The notes: generated from the letters alone by a model not told the origin. Counted from the stretch's first letter, positions 55,441 through 64,000 are shown. The stretch is DNA of 64,000 nucleotides from Pseudomonas entomophila (GCF_023277925.1 NZ_CP063832.1:3594501-3658500), one strand, 5' to 3'. Program-made: numbers and translations.

Positions 55441-56133
55441 ATGCCCGCCCCAGCCCCCTGCCCGGCCCGCGCGCTGCCCGACAGTTTCTTCGACCGCGAT
55501 GCCCAGACCCTCGCCCGCGACCTGCTGGGCAAGGTCATCCGCCACCGCCACGGCGACCTCTGGCTGGCCGCACGCATCATCGAGACCGAGGCCTACTACC
55601 TCACCGACAAGGGCAGCCATGCCTCCCTCGGCTACACCGAAAAGCGCAAGGCGCTGTTCCTCGACGGCGGCCACATCTACATGTACTACGCCCGCGGCGG
55701 CGACTCGCTGAACTTCAGCGCCCAAGGCCCTGGCAACGCGGTACTGATCAAGTCCGCCTACCCCTGGACCGACGCCCTGTCCGACGAAAACAGCCTGGCG
55801 CGGATGCAGCTCAACAACCCAGACGCCAGCGGCAACCTGCGCCCGCCCGAGCGCCTGTGCGCCGGCCAGACCCTGCTCTGCCGCGCCATGGGCCTGAAAG
55901 TGCCACAGTGGGACGCACAACGCTTCGACCCCGAGCGCCTGTACGTCGAAGACTGCGGCATCGCCGTGAACCGGGTGATCCAGGCCACCCGCCTGGGCAT
56001 CCCCCACGGCCGTGACGAACACCTGCCCTACCGTTTCGTCGACGCCGAGTACGCCCGTTACTGCACCCACAACCCATTGCGCCGTGGCCAGCACGAAGGC
56101 CGCGACTTCTTCATTCTCGAACAAGGAAACTGA
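55441..56133 (+). CDS. AAG/MPG-family 3-methyladenine DNA glycosylase
   Basis: A 230-residue base-excision enzyme of the mammalian-AAG type (PF02245), which removes alkylated purines. The catalytic glutamate is in AARIIETEAYYLTDKGSHAS; the GGHIYMYYARGG and VLIKSAYP blocks are typical. The ATG at 55441 is preferred over one 39 bases upstream since homology starts with LPDSFFDRDAQTLARDLLG. It precedes the DedA-PAP2 gene by three bases, so they share a transcript. Confidence 0.88.
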   Translation: MPAPAPCPARALPDSFFDRDAQTLARDLLGKVIRHRHGDLWLAARIIETEAYYLTDKGSHASLGYTEKRKALFLDGGHIYMYYARGGDSLNFSAQGPGNAVLIKSAYPWTDALSDENSLARMQLNNPDASGNLRPPERLCAGQTLLCRAMGLKVPQWDAQRFDPERLYVEDCGIAVNRVIQATRLGIPHGRDEHLPYRFVDAEYARYCTHNPLRRGQHEGRDFFILEQGN

Positions 56134-56136
56134 CCC

Positions 56137-57453
56137 ATGGGCCAATGGCTCGACAGCCTGACCGCCTGGCTCAGCGCCAACCCGCAGTGGCTTGGCCTGG
56201 CGATTTTCGTGATCGCCTGCGTGGAATGCCTGGCCATCGCCGGCATCATCGTGCCCGGCACCGTGCTGCTGTTCGCCGTCGCCGTGCTGGCCGGCAGCGG
56301 TGCCTTCACGCTTGGGCAAACCTTGCTGCTGGGCTTCCTCGGCGGCCTGCTCGGTGACGCGATCTCCTATGGCGTGGGCAAGTATTTCCACCAGAACATC
56401 CGCCGCCTGCCGCTGCTGCGCAGCCACCCGGAGTGGATCGGCAGCGCCGAAGCGTACTTCCAGCGCTACGGTATCGCCAGCCTGCTGGTCGGCCGCTTCA
56501 TCGGCCCGCTGCGCCCGATGCTGCCGATGGTGGCCGGCATGTTCGACATGCCGCTGCCGCGCTTCATCGCCGTCAGCCTGGTGGCCGGCGCCGGTTGGTC
56601 GGTCGCCTACCTGCTGCCCGGCTGGGCCACCGGCGCGGCGATGCGCCTGCCACTACCGGAGGGCTTCTGGCTGGATGCCGGGATCGTCTTCGGCACCCTC
56701 GCGGTGCTGGTCGGCCTGAGCCTGAACAGCAGCCTACGCGACCAGCGCTACGGTACACGGCTGATTGCCGCACTGAGCGGCCTGGCGGTAGCGGCGCTGT
56801 TCATCGGCTGGCCCTACCTCAACGAGTTCGACCAGGGCCTGATGACCCTGGTGCAGGAGCATCGCAGCCAGGCTATCGACGGCGCCGTGGTGGTGATCAC
56901 CCGCCTCGGTGACTTCCGCACCCAATTCTTCCTGGGGGGGCTGCTGACCGGGCTGCTATTGCTGGCCCGGCAATGGCGTCATGCCCTGTTCGCCGGCGCG
57001 ACGCTGATCGGCACGGCACTGGCCAATGGCTCGTTGAAATGGCTGTTCGCCCGCGCGCGCCCGGAAGTGCTGGCCGACCCGTTGACCAGCTACAGCATGC
57101 CCAGCGGCCACAGCTCGGCATCGTTCGCGTTCTTCCTGGTGCTGGCGGTACTGGCCGGCCGTGGGCAGCCGCCGCGCATGCGCCTCACCTGGATGCTGCT
57201 GGGCTGCTTGCCGGCGCTGGCCATCGCCCTGTCGCGGGTGTACCTGGGGGCTCACTGGCCGACGGATATCCTGGCCGGGGCATTGCTGGCGTGCTGCGTG
57301 TGCGCCGCGAGCCTGACACTGGTGCAACATCGCCAGCCGCTCATGGCGTTGTCACAACGGGTGTGGTGGCTTGTGTTACCGGCGTGTGTCGCGTTGCTGG
57401 CGTTCTTTGCCCTGCACGCATTGCCCAAGGCATTGTTGCGTTACCAATATTGA
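56137..57453 (+). CDS. DedA-PAP2 fusion membrane protein
   Basis: A 438-residue inner-membrane protein joining two lipid-related domains. The N-terminal half (about 15-180) is DedA (VTTRD-like GDAISYGVGKYF; GRFIGPLRPMLPMVAGMF), whose homologues flip undecaprenyl phosphate. The C-terminal half (about 220-420) is a PAP2 phosphatase with all three motifs: KWLFARARP, SMPSGHSSASF and SRVYLGAHWPTD. A joint role in undecaprenyl pyrophosphate dephosphorylation and recycling is plausible but inferred. Such fusions exist in other Pseudomonas. Confidence 0.88.
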   Translation: MGQWLDSLTAWLSANPQWLGLAIFVIACVECLAIAGIIVPGTVLLFAVAVLAGSGAFTLGQTLLLGFLGGLLGDAISYGVGKYFHQNIRRLPLLRSHPEWIGSAEAYFQRYGIASLLVGRFIGPLRPMLPMVAGMFDMPLPRFIAVSLVAGAGWSVAYLLPGWATGAAMRLPLPEGFWLDAGIVFGTLAVLVGLSLNSSLRDQRYGTRLIAALSGLAVAALFIGWPYLNEFDQGLMTLVQEHRSQAIDGAVVVITRLGDFRTQFFLGGLLTGLLLLARQWRHALFAGATLIGTALANGSLKWLFARARPEVLADPLTSYSMPSGHSSASFAFFLVLAVLAGRGQPPRMRLTWMLLGCLPALAIALSRVYLGAHWPTDILAGALLACCVCAASLTLVQHRQPLMALSQRVWWLVLPACVALLAFFALHALPKALLRYQY

Positions 57454-57458
57454 AAAGC

Positions 57459-57526
57459 TTCGCCGGCAAGCCGGCTCCTACGCAAAGCGGCCAGCGCTGA
57501 ACCTGTAGGCGCCGGCTGCCGGCGAA
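57459..57526. repeat. Inverted REP pair
   Basis: TTCGCCGGCAAGCCGGCTCC... (57459 onward) and ...GGCGCCGGCTGCCGGCGAA (to 57526), five bases after the DedA-PAP2 stop and before the convergent LON-domain gene. Confidence 0.8.
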
Positions 57527-57543
57527 CAAGGCATGGCAAGACC

Positions 57544-58134
57544 TCAGGCGAACAACTCGCCCTGGATCCGCTCCAGCAGCGCCTGGATCGCCTCCAGCCG
57601 CTGCTGCGGCGAGTCGATCGCCAGCAGGCCCAGCTTGTCCTCCTCCATGAACGGCAGCAGGTACGCCAGCTGGTTGCCCAGCGCCTGGCGCCCATCGACA
57701 TCGCGGGGCATGTCCAGCGCTTCCACCATCGGGTGCTCCCCCAGGGCCAGCAGCAACGCCAGCAGGTCATCGTCCTGCTCTACCAACGGGCTGTCCGCCT
57801 GGTCGGGCAGCCACTGCACCTCGGCGAGCATGAGCTGGTCCTTCTGCACCTCGGTCTGCCCAACAGTGAACCGCCTGACGCCTTCGACCCGGATACCCAG
57901 CAAGCCATTGTCCTGCTGCACGAAATCGCGGATCAGCGCCTCGCAGCCAATCGAAGCCACCGCTGGCGGGGCCTTGCCCACCTGCTCGCCTTCGAGGATG
58001 CACACCACACCAAAGCCCGTGCCCTGTTTCATGCAGCGGCCGATCATGTCCAGGTAACGCGCCTCGAAGATCTGCAGGTCGAGCAGGCAACCGGGAAACA
58101 GCACGGTATTGAGGGGAAAAAGCGGTAGCGTCAT
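57544..58134 (-). CDS. LON substrate-binding-domain protein
   Basis: A 196-residue protein consisting only of the N-terminal substrate-recognition domain of Lon (PUA-like; MTLPLFPLNTVLFPGCLLDLQIFEARYLDM). No AAA+ or protease domain follows. Stand-alone LON_substr_bdg proteins are common in Proteobacteria and their role is unknown. It follows lrgB by nine bases on the same strand, so it is the third gene of lrgA-lrgB-this. Confidence 0.85.
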   Translation of the reverse strand: MTLPLFPLNTVLFPGCLLDLQIFEARYLDMIGRCMKQGTGFGVVCILEGEQVGKAPPAVASIGCEALIRDFVQQDNGLLGIRVEGVRRFTVGQTEVQKDQLMLAEVQWLPDQADSPLVEQDDDLLALLLALGEHPMVEALDMPRDVDGRQALGNQLAYLLPFMEEDKLGLLAIDSPQQRLEAIQALLERIQGELFA

Positions 58135-58143
58135 GTGTCTTCC

Positions 58144-58860
58144 TCAAGCCACCAGGCTGACTGCCAACGGCAGGAACACTGCCGTGGCCACACCCATCAG
58201 GCTCATCGCCAGCGCGGCGAAAGCGCCGCATTCATCACTTTCCTGCAAGGCCACCGAGGTGCCCACTGCATGGGCGGTCACCCCCAGCGCCATGCCCCGA
58301 GCCTCGGGGCTGAGCACACCGAAGCGGGTCAGCAGCGCCGGGCCGAAGATCGCCCCGATCACCCCTGTGATCAGCACGAACACCGCCGCCAGGGCCGCCA
58401 CGCCACCAATCTGCTCGGCCACCAGCATGGCGATGGGCGAAGTCACCGACTTCGGTGCCATGGTCATCAGGATCATGTGCTCGGCGCCGAACCACCAACC
58501 CAGCGCCAGGCACGCGACGGTGGCGAACAGCCCCCCGACTACCAGCGTAGTAAATGTCGGCCAGAACAGTTGGCGGATACGCCGCAGGTTGAGGTACAGC
58601 GGCACCGCCAGGGCCACGGTGGCCGGGCCGAGGAGGATGTTCATGATCTCGGTGCTCTTGCGGTACTCGCTGTAGTCGATGCCGCACAACAGCAGTACGC
58701 CGATCACCACCAGCATCGACACCAGCACCGGCTGCAGGAAGATCCAGCGGGTCCTTTCGTAAGCTGCCAGCACCAGCTGGTAGGCGGCCAGCGTGATGCC
58801 GATGCCGAACAGCGGGTGGTGGACGACCGCATCGAGCGCGCCGTGCCAGTCGAGCGTCAT
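58144..58860 (-). CDS. lrgB: LrgB/CidB-family membrane protein
   Basis: A 238-residue multi-pass membrane protein with the LrgB signature (LLGPATVALAVPLYLN and PKSVTSPIAM, HAVGTSVALQES). LrgB family members are involved in controlling murein hydrolase activity and export in Gram-positives; in Gram-negatives similar proteins transport small organic acids or affect autolysis. The ATG at 58860 overlaps the lrgA stop by four bases. Confidence 0.87.
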   Translation of the reverse strand: MTLDWHGALDAVVHHPLFGIGITLAAYQLVLAAYERTRWIFLQPVLVSMLVVIGVLLLCGIDYSEYRKSTEIMNILLGPATVALAVPLYLNLRRIRQLFWPTFTTLVVGGLFATVACLALGWWFGAEHMILMTMAPKSVTSPIAMLVAEQIGGVAALAAVFVLITGVIGAIFGPALLTRFGVLSPEARGMALGVTAHAVGTSVALQESDECGAFAALAMSLMGVATAVFLPLAVSLVA

Positions 58861-59219
58861 GGCTGCTCCTCGCGCTGGCCCTGGCGATGGATGAGTTTCT
58901 GCATGAGCACGCCGACGAACACCAAGGTCAGCAGGCAGGAGATCAGCAGCGCGCCGACGATGGCCCAGAAGTCCGCGGCGATATCCTTGGCGTAGACCAT
59001 CACCCCCACCGCCGGTGGCACCAGCAGCAACGGCAGGTAGCGCAGCAGACTGCTGGCGGCGTCGTTGAGCGGCTTGCCGACTTCGCCGCGGATCATCAGG
59101 AAGGCCAGCAACAGCAGCAGGCCGATGATCGGCCCGGGCAGGATCGCCAGGAACAGGTGATTGATCGCCGTCCCCAGCAACTGGAACAGCACCAGCCAGG
59201 TCAAACCACGCAACAGCAT
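58857..59219 (-). CDS. lrgA: LrgA/CidA-family holin-like protein
   Basis: A 120-residue protein with four membrane segments, typical of LrgA/CidA (LPGPIIGLLLLLAFLM; VPPAVGVMVYAKDIA). Holin-like function is by family. Coupled to lrgB. No LysR-type CidR gene adjoins; the upstream neighbour is a divergent MaoC-type gene. Confidence 0.87.
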   Translation of the reverse strand: MLLRGLTWLVLFQLLGTAINHLFLAILPGPIIGLLLLLAFLMIRGEVGKPLNDAASSLLRYLPLLLVPPAVGVMVYAKDIAADFWAIVGALLISCLLTLVFVGVLMQKLIHRQGQREEQP

Positions 59220-59368
59220 AAGGACCTCCCGAGAGCATGGCGGCCATTATAAGCACGCTAAGCAAGTGTCTATAAGGCGATATTCGGCGAAAAGCGGGCA
59301 ACTTGACTGAATCCGTGGGCCGTGCTGATCTTGCACCTTCGTACCAAATGACAATCTGGAGAGTCGCG

Positions 59369-59824
59369 ATGCCCTATGTACCCGTTACAGAGCTTTCGCA
59401 GTACGTTGGAAAGGAACTGGGACGTTCCGCCTGGCTGAAGATCGATCAGCAACGCATCAACCTGTTCGCCGAGGCTACCGGCGATTACCAGTTCATTCAT
59501 GTGGACCCGGTGAAAGCGGCCAAGACCCCCTTCGGCACCACCATCGCCCATGGTTTCCTCACCCTGTCGCTGATCCCCAAGTTGATGGAAGACATCCTGG
59601 TACTGCCCGAAGGGCTGAAGATGGTGGTCAACTATGGGCTCGACAGCGTGCGCTTCATCCAACCGGTAAAAGTCGACAGCAATGTAAGGCTGAAGGTCGA
59701 GCTGGTCGACGCCACCGAGAAGAAGCCGGGGCAGTGGCTGCTCAAGGCGACTGCCACCCTCGAGATCGAGGGTGAAGAGAAACCGGCCTATATCGCCGAA
59801 CCACTGTCGCTCTGCTTCGTCTGA
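59369..59824 (+). CDS. MaoC-family dehydratase
   Basis: A 151-residue single hot-dog-fold hydratase. The catalytic Asp/His motif is seen in QFIHVDPVKAAKTPFGTTIAHGFLTLSL, typical of R-specific enoyl-CoA hydratases (PhaJ/MaoC-like). The ATG at 59369 (MPYVPVTELSQYVG) has CTGGAGAG upstream; a longer frame from 59303 lacks homology. Substrate length preference is not visible. Adjacent genes do not place it in a pathway. Confidence 0.85.
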   Translation: MPYVPVTELSQYVGKELGRSAWLKIDQQRINLFAEATGDYQFIHVDPVKAAKTPFGTTIAHGFLTLSLIPKLMEDILVLPEGLKMVVNYGLDSVRFIQPVKVDSNVRLKVELVDATEKKPGQWLLKATATLEIEGEEKPAYIAEPLSLCFV

Positions 59825-59849
59825 AGCAGCACGATCCGGCACGAAAACC

Positions 59850-59875
59850 GTGGGAGCGGGTGAGCCCGCTTCCAC
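59850..59875. repeat. Single REP unit
   Basis: GTGGGAGCGGGTGAGCCC...GCTTCCAC, a single inverted unit between two plus-strand genes. Confidence 0.6.
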
Positions 59876-59944
59876 AAATGCCCCTCATTCACGCTCCCCG
59901 GCATTCTGCGGCATACTCAGCGCATCGTTCGTCCGGACTCCACC

Positions 59945-61678
59945 ATGCGCTCACTGCTCCCCTTCACCCTGATCGTGCTGCTCACCGCCTGTGGCGAAGG
60001 CGAACCGCTGTCGCCACCGGACGCACGCCTGCCCGATGGCGGCCGCTACCGTGGCCAGGTGGTCAATGGCCTGCTGCAAGGTGAAGGACGCATCGACTAC
60101 CCCAACGGCAGCTGGTACGCCGGCACCTTCAAGGATGGCCAGTGGCACGGCCAGGGCGAATGGCACGGCAGCAATGGCGAGGTGTACCGCGGCCAGTTCA
60201 GCGAAGGGCTGTTCCAGGGCCTGGGCGACCTCACCACTCCCGGCAGCCACTACGCTGGTACGTTCAAACACGGCCGACGCGATGGCGAGGGCACGCTGAA
60301 GCAGCACGACCAGACTTACCGCGGCCAGTTCAAGGACGACCAGTACGATGGCGCCGGCCAACTGGAACTGGCTGACGGCAGCCGCTACCAGGGCCTGTTC
60401 GTCAAGGGTAAGCCCAATGGCGCGGGGGTTCGCAGCGACGCCAGCGGCAACCAGTTCAGCGGCCACTTCATCGACGGCAAGCTACAGGGCGCCGGCACCT
60501 ACGACAGCACAGACGGCGAGCAATACATCGGTGAATTCAAGGACAATCGCCTGGAGGGTCGTGGCCGCTACGAGAACGCCGATGGCGATGTGTGGATCGG
60601 CGACTTCAAGGACGGCGTGCTGGCCGGTGAAGGCGAGCTGCTGGGCAGCGATGGCAGCCGCTACAAAGGCGGTTTCCGCGACTGGCGCTTCAACGGCTTG
60701 GGCACCCTGCAACTGGCCGATGGCAGCCAGTATGCCGGCAGCTTCGCCGACGACGCCTACCAAGGCCACGGCCGCTTGACCCGCGCCGACGGCAAGGCCG
60801 AGGGCGGCACCTGGGCCAATGGTGTGCGTGTGCGCGACGAGAAGGGCAAGCTGCTCCCCGACCCGCTCGACCTCGCCCTGCTCAACCAGGGCAAGCTGCT
60901 GGACGACGCACTGGCCAAGGTCCCACGCTCAGTCGCGCCGCTGCAACTGTACAGCCTGGTGGTGGCCGGGGACGGCCAGCAGAGCGTGTTCCTGCGCGAG
61001 GCCGACTATGTCAGCAACATGCTCAAGGTACGCTTCGGCGCCCAGGGCCAGGTCACCTTGGTCAACCACCGCGACCACCTGGCCGACCGTCCCATGGCCA
61101 CCCGCGAGAACCTCACCCGCGCCGCCCGCACCCTGGCCGAACGCAGCGGCCCGGAAGACCTGGTGTTCATCTACCTGACCAGCCACGGCAGCCACGATCA
61201 CCAGTTGGTGCTGGACCAGCCGCGCCTGCAACTGGCCGACCTGAGCGCCGACGAACTGGCAAGTGCCCTGGCGCCACTCAAGGAGCGCGACAAGGTGATT
61301 GTCATCTCGGCCTGCTATTCCGGAGGCTACATCGCTCCGCTCAAGGACGACCGGACCCTGATCATGACCGCCGCGCGCCCCGACCGGGTATCTTTCGGCT
61401 GTTCGGAAGAGGCTGACTTCACCTACTTCGGCGACGCCCTGTTCGCTCAGGCACTGAACCAGACCGACGACCTGAAACAGGCGTTTGAACTGGCGCGCAA
61501 GACCGTTGCCGAAAGAGAACGACGGGACGGTTTCGACGCCTCCGAGCCGCAGCTCTGGGCGCCGCCAGCGGTAATCGCACACTGGCAGCGCCTGCGCCGG
61601 CAACAGGCCGAGCAAGCCTTGGGCAACGACGCCCTCCCCGCAGCGGGTGACCGGGCAAAAACATCGGGCACCCACTAA
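59945..61678 (+). CDS. MORN-repeat lipoprotein with C13 (legumain-like) peptidase domain
   Basis: A 577-residue lipoprotein (lipobox LTAC, cysteine 16). Residues about 33-290 form roughly eleven 23-residue MORN repeats (pattern YxGxFxDGxxxGxG). After a linker, residues about 330-545 form a caspase-fold peptidase domain of the C13 type: the catalytic dyad is H414 in LTSHGSHDH and C457 in VISACYSGGYI. Both residues are intact, so proteolytic activity is plausible. The target and any activation step are unknown. Placement is probably outer membrane, facing the periplasm. No obvious operon partner. Confidence 0.85.
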   Translation: MRSLLPFTLIVLLTACGEGEPLSPPDARLPDGGRYRGQVVNGLLQGEGRIDYPNGSWYAGTFKDGQWHGQGEWHGSNGEVYRGQFSEGLFQGLGDLTTPGSHYAGTFKHGRRDGEGTLKQHDQTYRGQFKDDQYDGAGQLELADGSRYQGLFVKGKPNGAGVRSDASGNQFSGHFIDGKLQGAGTYDSTDGEQYIGEFKDNRLEGRGRYENADGDVWIGDFKDGVLAGEGELLGSDGSRYKGGFRDWRFNGLGTLQLADGSQYAGSFADDAYQGHGRLTRADGKAEGGTWANGVRVRDEKGKLLPDPLDLALLNQGKLLDDALAKVPRSVAPLQLYSLVVAGDGQQSVFLREADYVSNMLKVRFGAQGQVTLVNHRDHLADRPMATRENLTRAARTLAERSGPEDLVFIYLTSHGSHDHQLVLDQPRLQLADLSADELASALAPLKERDKVIVISACYSGGYIAPLKDDRTLIMTAARPDRVSFGCSEEADFTYFGDALFAQALNQTDDLKQAFELARKTVAERERRDGFDASEPQLWAPPAVIAHWQRLRRQQAEQALGNDALPAAGDRAKTSGTH

Positions 61679-61705
61679 GCTTTGAAGTAACAAGGGAGAG
61701 ACATC

Positions 61706-62350
61706 ATGTACTTGACGCCTCAGCATGTCCTGCTTGCCGGTGCCACGGGTCTGACGGGTGAACACCTGCTCGACCGCCTGCTCAGCGAACCCACCATCAG
61801 CCGTGTGCTGGCACCCACCCGCCGGCCGCTGGCCGAGCACCCGCACCTGGAAAACCCGGTGGGTGACCCGGCTGTGTTTCTCCCGCAACTGGCAGGTCGT
61901 GTCGATATAGCGTTCTGCTGCCTGGGCACCACCCTCAAGCAGGCCGGCTCCGAATCCGCCTTCCGCGCCGTCGACCTGGACATGGTCGTGGCCTTCAGCA
62001 AACGCGCCCGGGAGATGGGCGCGCGCCACCTGCTGGTGATCAGCGCGCTGGGCGCCGACCCGAAATCCTCGGTGTTCTACAACCGGGTCAAGGGTGAAAT
62101 GGAAGAAGCGCTCAAACAGCAGGACTGGCCGCAGTTGACCATCGTGCGGCCGTCGCTGCTACTGGGCGAGCGCACCCCGCCACGCTTGGGTGAGCGCTTG
62201 GCTGCACCGTTCTCGCGGCTGGTGCCGGGCAAGTACCGGGGTATCGAGGTTTGCGCCTTGGCCCGGGCGTTGTGGCGCCTGGCGCTGGAGGAGGAGGATG
62301 GCATACGCGTCGTCGAGTCCGACGAGTTGCGCAAGCTGGGCAAGCGCTGA
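61706..62350 (+). CDS. Atypical SDR / NAD(P)-binding oxidoreductase
   Basis: A 214-residue Rossmann-fold protein similar to HTATIP2-like atypical short-chain dehydrogenases. The dinucleotide motif [18 protein letters not shown] is at residues 8-25 and the YxxxK-like [13 protein letters not shown] near residue 125. Substrate unknown. RBS GGGAGAG precedes ATG at 61706. Located 27 bases after the MORN-C13 gene, so co-transcription is likely. Confidence 0.82.
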   Translation: MYLTPQHVLLAGATGLTGEHLLDRLLSEPTISRVLAPTRRPLAEHPHLENPVGDPAVFLPQLAGRVDIAFCCLGTTLKQAGSESAFRAVDLDMVVAFSKRAREMGARHLLVISALGADPKSSVFYNRVKGEMEEALKQQDWPQLTIVRPSLLLGERTPPRLGERLAAPFSRLVPGKYRGIEVCALARALWRLALEEEDGIRVVESDELRKLGKR

Positions 62351-62381
62351 CCATTACGCGCCCCATGGACCTGATGCGACC

Positions 62382-62470
62382 TCTGTAGGAGCAGCTTCAG
62401 CCGCGATGCGGGCAACGCGGTGTCCGGCATCCGCTTCGCGGATGATCGCGGCTGAAGCCGCTCCTACAGA
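62382..62470. repeat. Large inverted REP pair
   Basis: TCTGTAGGAGCAGCTTCAGC...CGAT (62382-62407) and its near-perfect reverse complement ending CTACAGA (to 62470), spacer about 37 bases that itself contains a GCATCCGCTTCGCGGATG hairpin. It separates the convergent SDR and pbpC genes. Confidence 0.85.
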
Positions 62471-62483
62471 GCATTGAGCAGCT

Positions 62484-64000
62484 TCACTCGCTGACCTGAA
62501 ACTCCACTCGCGCTGTTTCGCCACTTTCATCCAACGCACTCAACTCGGTACGCCCGACCTGCTCGAAACGCACCAGCAGGCTGTCCTGCCCTCGGGTCTC
62601 GCCCAGTGGCTGACCATTGAGGAACCACCAGCGTTGCCCTCCCCCCCCCAACGCCGACACTCGCAGTTGCAGCGCTTCGTCGCTGGTGGCCGGCCTGCGC
62701 AAGTTGTCACCCGGGCGCACCCCGACGATCGACAAGGGCGGTGCGCTTGTCGCCACCTGTGGCGGGCAGGCAGGATCCACGGCCGGCAACCGCGCCAACC
62801 GTCGTTCGGCCCGGGGCAACCACGGCTCCAGCGGCGCCGGCCACAACGCAATGTCGCGGGCCGTGGCGCCTGGGCAACGGCTGTCCACGCGCAATCCCTG
62901 CTCATTGACCCAGACGGGCTCATGCAACCCAAGCCCCAACGGCTGGTCGGCCGCCTGCAAGGTCGGCGGCGTGGTGCCGTCGAGGGTCCAGGCGAAGCGC
63001 TGGCGGCGACAGTTGGGGTCCTGGCGGTTCATCGGCTGGCCCAAGGGCCAGCAGATCGCCGCAACCCCCACCGAATCCGGCACGGCCTCCACCGGTACGT
63101 TGATGCCACGCTGGGCATCGCGGTTGCTCAGCAGATCGTGCACCTGAAGCATCAACGGCGCCGCCGAAGCCAGGCCGAACTGCCCTGGCACCGGGGTGCC
63201 ATCGGGGCGGCCAATCCACACGCCGATCAGGTAGCGCGGGCCGACGCCGACCGACCAGGCATCGCGAAACCCATAGCTGGTACCGGTCTTCCAGGCCAAC
63301 TGTGGGCGCTGCACCAGCTCAGCGTGAGGGTCGCGGTCCGGACGGGCCAGGCCGCTGAGAATACGCCGGGTGATCCAGGCAGAGCCCGGCGACAACAACC
63401 GACGCTCCAACAACGGGTCCTGGGGTTGCAGGCGAATCTGTGCGCTACGCCCCTCCCGGGCGAACGCCGCATAGCCACCGACCAGGTCCTCCAGCCGACT
63501 GCCCGCGCCGCCCAAAATCAATGACAGGTTCGGTTCTGCCAGAGGCGGCAGGATCAACGGCACGCCGCCCATGCGCATCTGCGCGGCGAAACGCTTCGGG
63601 CCATAAGCCTCGAGCAACTGCACCGCCGGCAGATTGAGCGACAGCGCCAACGCGGAGCTGGCCGACACCGGGCCGCTGAAGCCCATGGAGAAATTGCCTG
63701 GACGATAGTCACCGTAGCGCCGTGGCACATCCTGCAGCAGCGACTCTGAGTGGATCAGGCCCTCATCCATGGCCATGGCATAGAGAAAAGGCTTGAGCGT
63801 CGAACCAGGCGAGCGCAGCGCGTGGATCATGTCGACATGGCCGAAGCGGCGTTCGTCACCCAGGTCGATCGACCCCAGATAGGCGCGTACCGCCATGCTC
63901 TGGGTCTCCACCACCAGCAGTGCCGCCGAAGTGCGCTCAGGCAGGCGCGCGCGCCAGCCCAGCAGCAGGTCCTCCAGACGCCGCTGCAAGGCGGCGTCGA
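62484..64000 (-). CDS. pbpC: Penicillin-binding protein 1C, 5' end outside window
   Basis: C-terminal part (about 505 residues) of a class A PBP. The transpeptidase motifs are SPGSTLKPFLYAMA (SxxK), SALALSLN and KTGTSYGFRDAW. After it comes the PBP1C-specific C-terminal domain (about the last 90 residues, ending TARVEFQVSE). The frame is open to the window edge; the glycosyltransferase domain must lie beyond 64000. In many Gammaproteobacteria pbpC is next to an alpha-2-macroglobulin gene, which would also lie outside the window. Confidence 0.92.
   Translation of the reverse strand, partial: DAALQRRLEDLLLGWRARLPERTSAALLVVETQSMAVRAYLGSIDLGDERRFGHVDMIHALRSPGSTLKPFLYAMAMDEGLIHSESLLQDVPRRYGDYRPGNFSMGFSGPVSASSALALSLNLPAVQLLEAYGPKRFAAQMRMGGVPLILPPLAEPNLSLILGGAGSRLEDLVGGYAAFAREGRSAQIRLQPQDPLLERRLLSPGSAWITRRILSGLARPDRDPHAELVQRPQLAWKTGTSYGFRDAWSVGVGPRYLIGVWIGRPDGTPVPGQFGLASAAPLMLQVHDLLSNRDAQRGINVPVEAVPDSVGVAAICWPLGQPMNRQDPNCRRQRFAWTLDGTTPPTLQAADQPLGLGLHEPVWVNEQGLRVDSRCPGATARDIALWPAPLEPWLPRAERRLARLPAVDPACPPQVATSAPPLSIVGVRPGDNLRRPATSDEALQLRVSALGGGGQRWWFLNGQPLGETRGQDSLLVRFEQVGRTELSALDESGETARVEFQVSE

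Noticed and set aside
60040..60820. Tandem repetitive DNA that could be taken for a repeat array
   Set aside because: It is the codon-level periodicity of MORN repeats (about 69 bases) inside the MORN-C13 gene, not a non-coding or CRISPR array.

Overview
The window is ordinary core chromosome of a Pseudomonas, most likely of the P. putida group. The evidence is high GC content, a cyanide-insensitive oxidase (cioAB) with a DUF2474 partner, unlinked pcaHG, the ladS / thiD-thiE-hemL arrangement, the lipA-lipB-ybeD-dacA-rlpA-mltB-rodA-mrdA-rlmH-rsfS-nadD-proA block, and many P. putida-type REP elements (TAGGAGC...GGCGAA and CGCGGGTAAACCCGC...CTACAGG units). I see no prophage, insertion sequence, CRISPR array, rRNA or tRNA.

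Layout. Positions 1-8.7 kb: the 3' part of rlmG, a minus-strand cioA-cioB-DUF2474 unit with a perfect Anr/Fnr box upstream, an MFS exporter, a purine permease coupled to trmA, and a small secreted cupin. 8.7-12.8 kb: pcaHG (protocatechuate ring cleavage) behind a PcaQ-like palindrome, a zinc metallopeptidase (ypfJ), and a DMT exporter divergent from an AsnC-type regulator. 12.9-25 kb: mixed housekeeping genes (NYN nuclease, DUF2076, YciC, hrpB, a lipoprotein, a cation-diffusion transporter, a second Lrp-type regulator, DUF2788, amn-rluE, aidB). A 393-base gene-free interval carries an orphan intrinsic terminator.

25-31 kb: a LadS-like sensor kinase without a receiver domain, divergent from thiD-thiE-hemL, then a Sel1-repeat protein. 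31-35 kb: ybeZ-ybeY-ybeX-lnt, without the miaB gene that often heads this cluster. 35-43.6 kb: an ElyC-like protein, leuS-lptE-holA, arfA (ribosome rescue, with an intrinsic terminator inside the coding region), a MltB-type lytic transglycosylase and an LD-carboxypeptidase. 43.7-55.1 kb: one long minus-strand run from proA to lipA that combines NAD and proline synthesis, ribosome maturation, the elongasome core (PBP2-RodA), peptidoglycan hydrolases and lipoate attachment.

55.4-64 kb: an AAG-type DNA glycosylase, a DedA-PAP2 fusion membrane protein, a LON-substrate-binding-domain protein, lrgAB, a MaoC-type hydratase, a MORN-repeat / C13-peptidase lipoprotein, an atypical SDR, and the 3' part of pbpC.

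The common theme of the second half is envelope construction: lipoprotein acylation, LPS export, septal and lateral wall synthesis, and turnover. The most distinctive items are arfA with its internal terminator, the orphan terminator at 20.02 kb, the MORN-C13 lipoprotein, the receiver-less LadS homologue, the palindrome before pcaHG, and REP elements placed almost on top of stop codons, twice supplying the stop codon itself.
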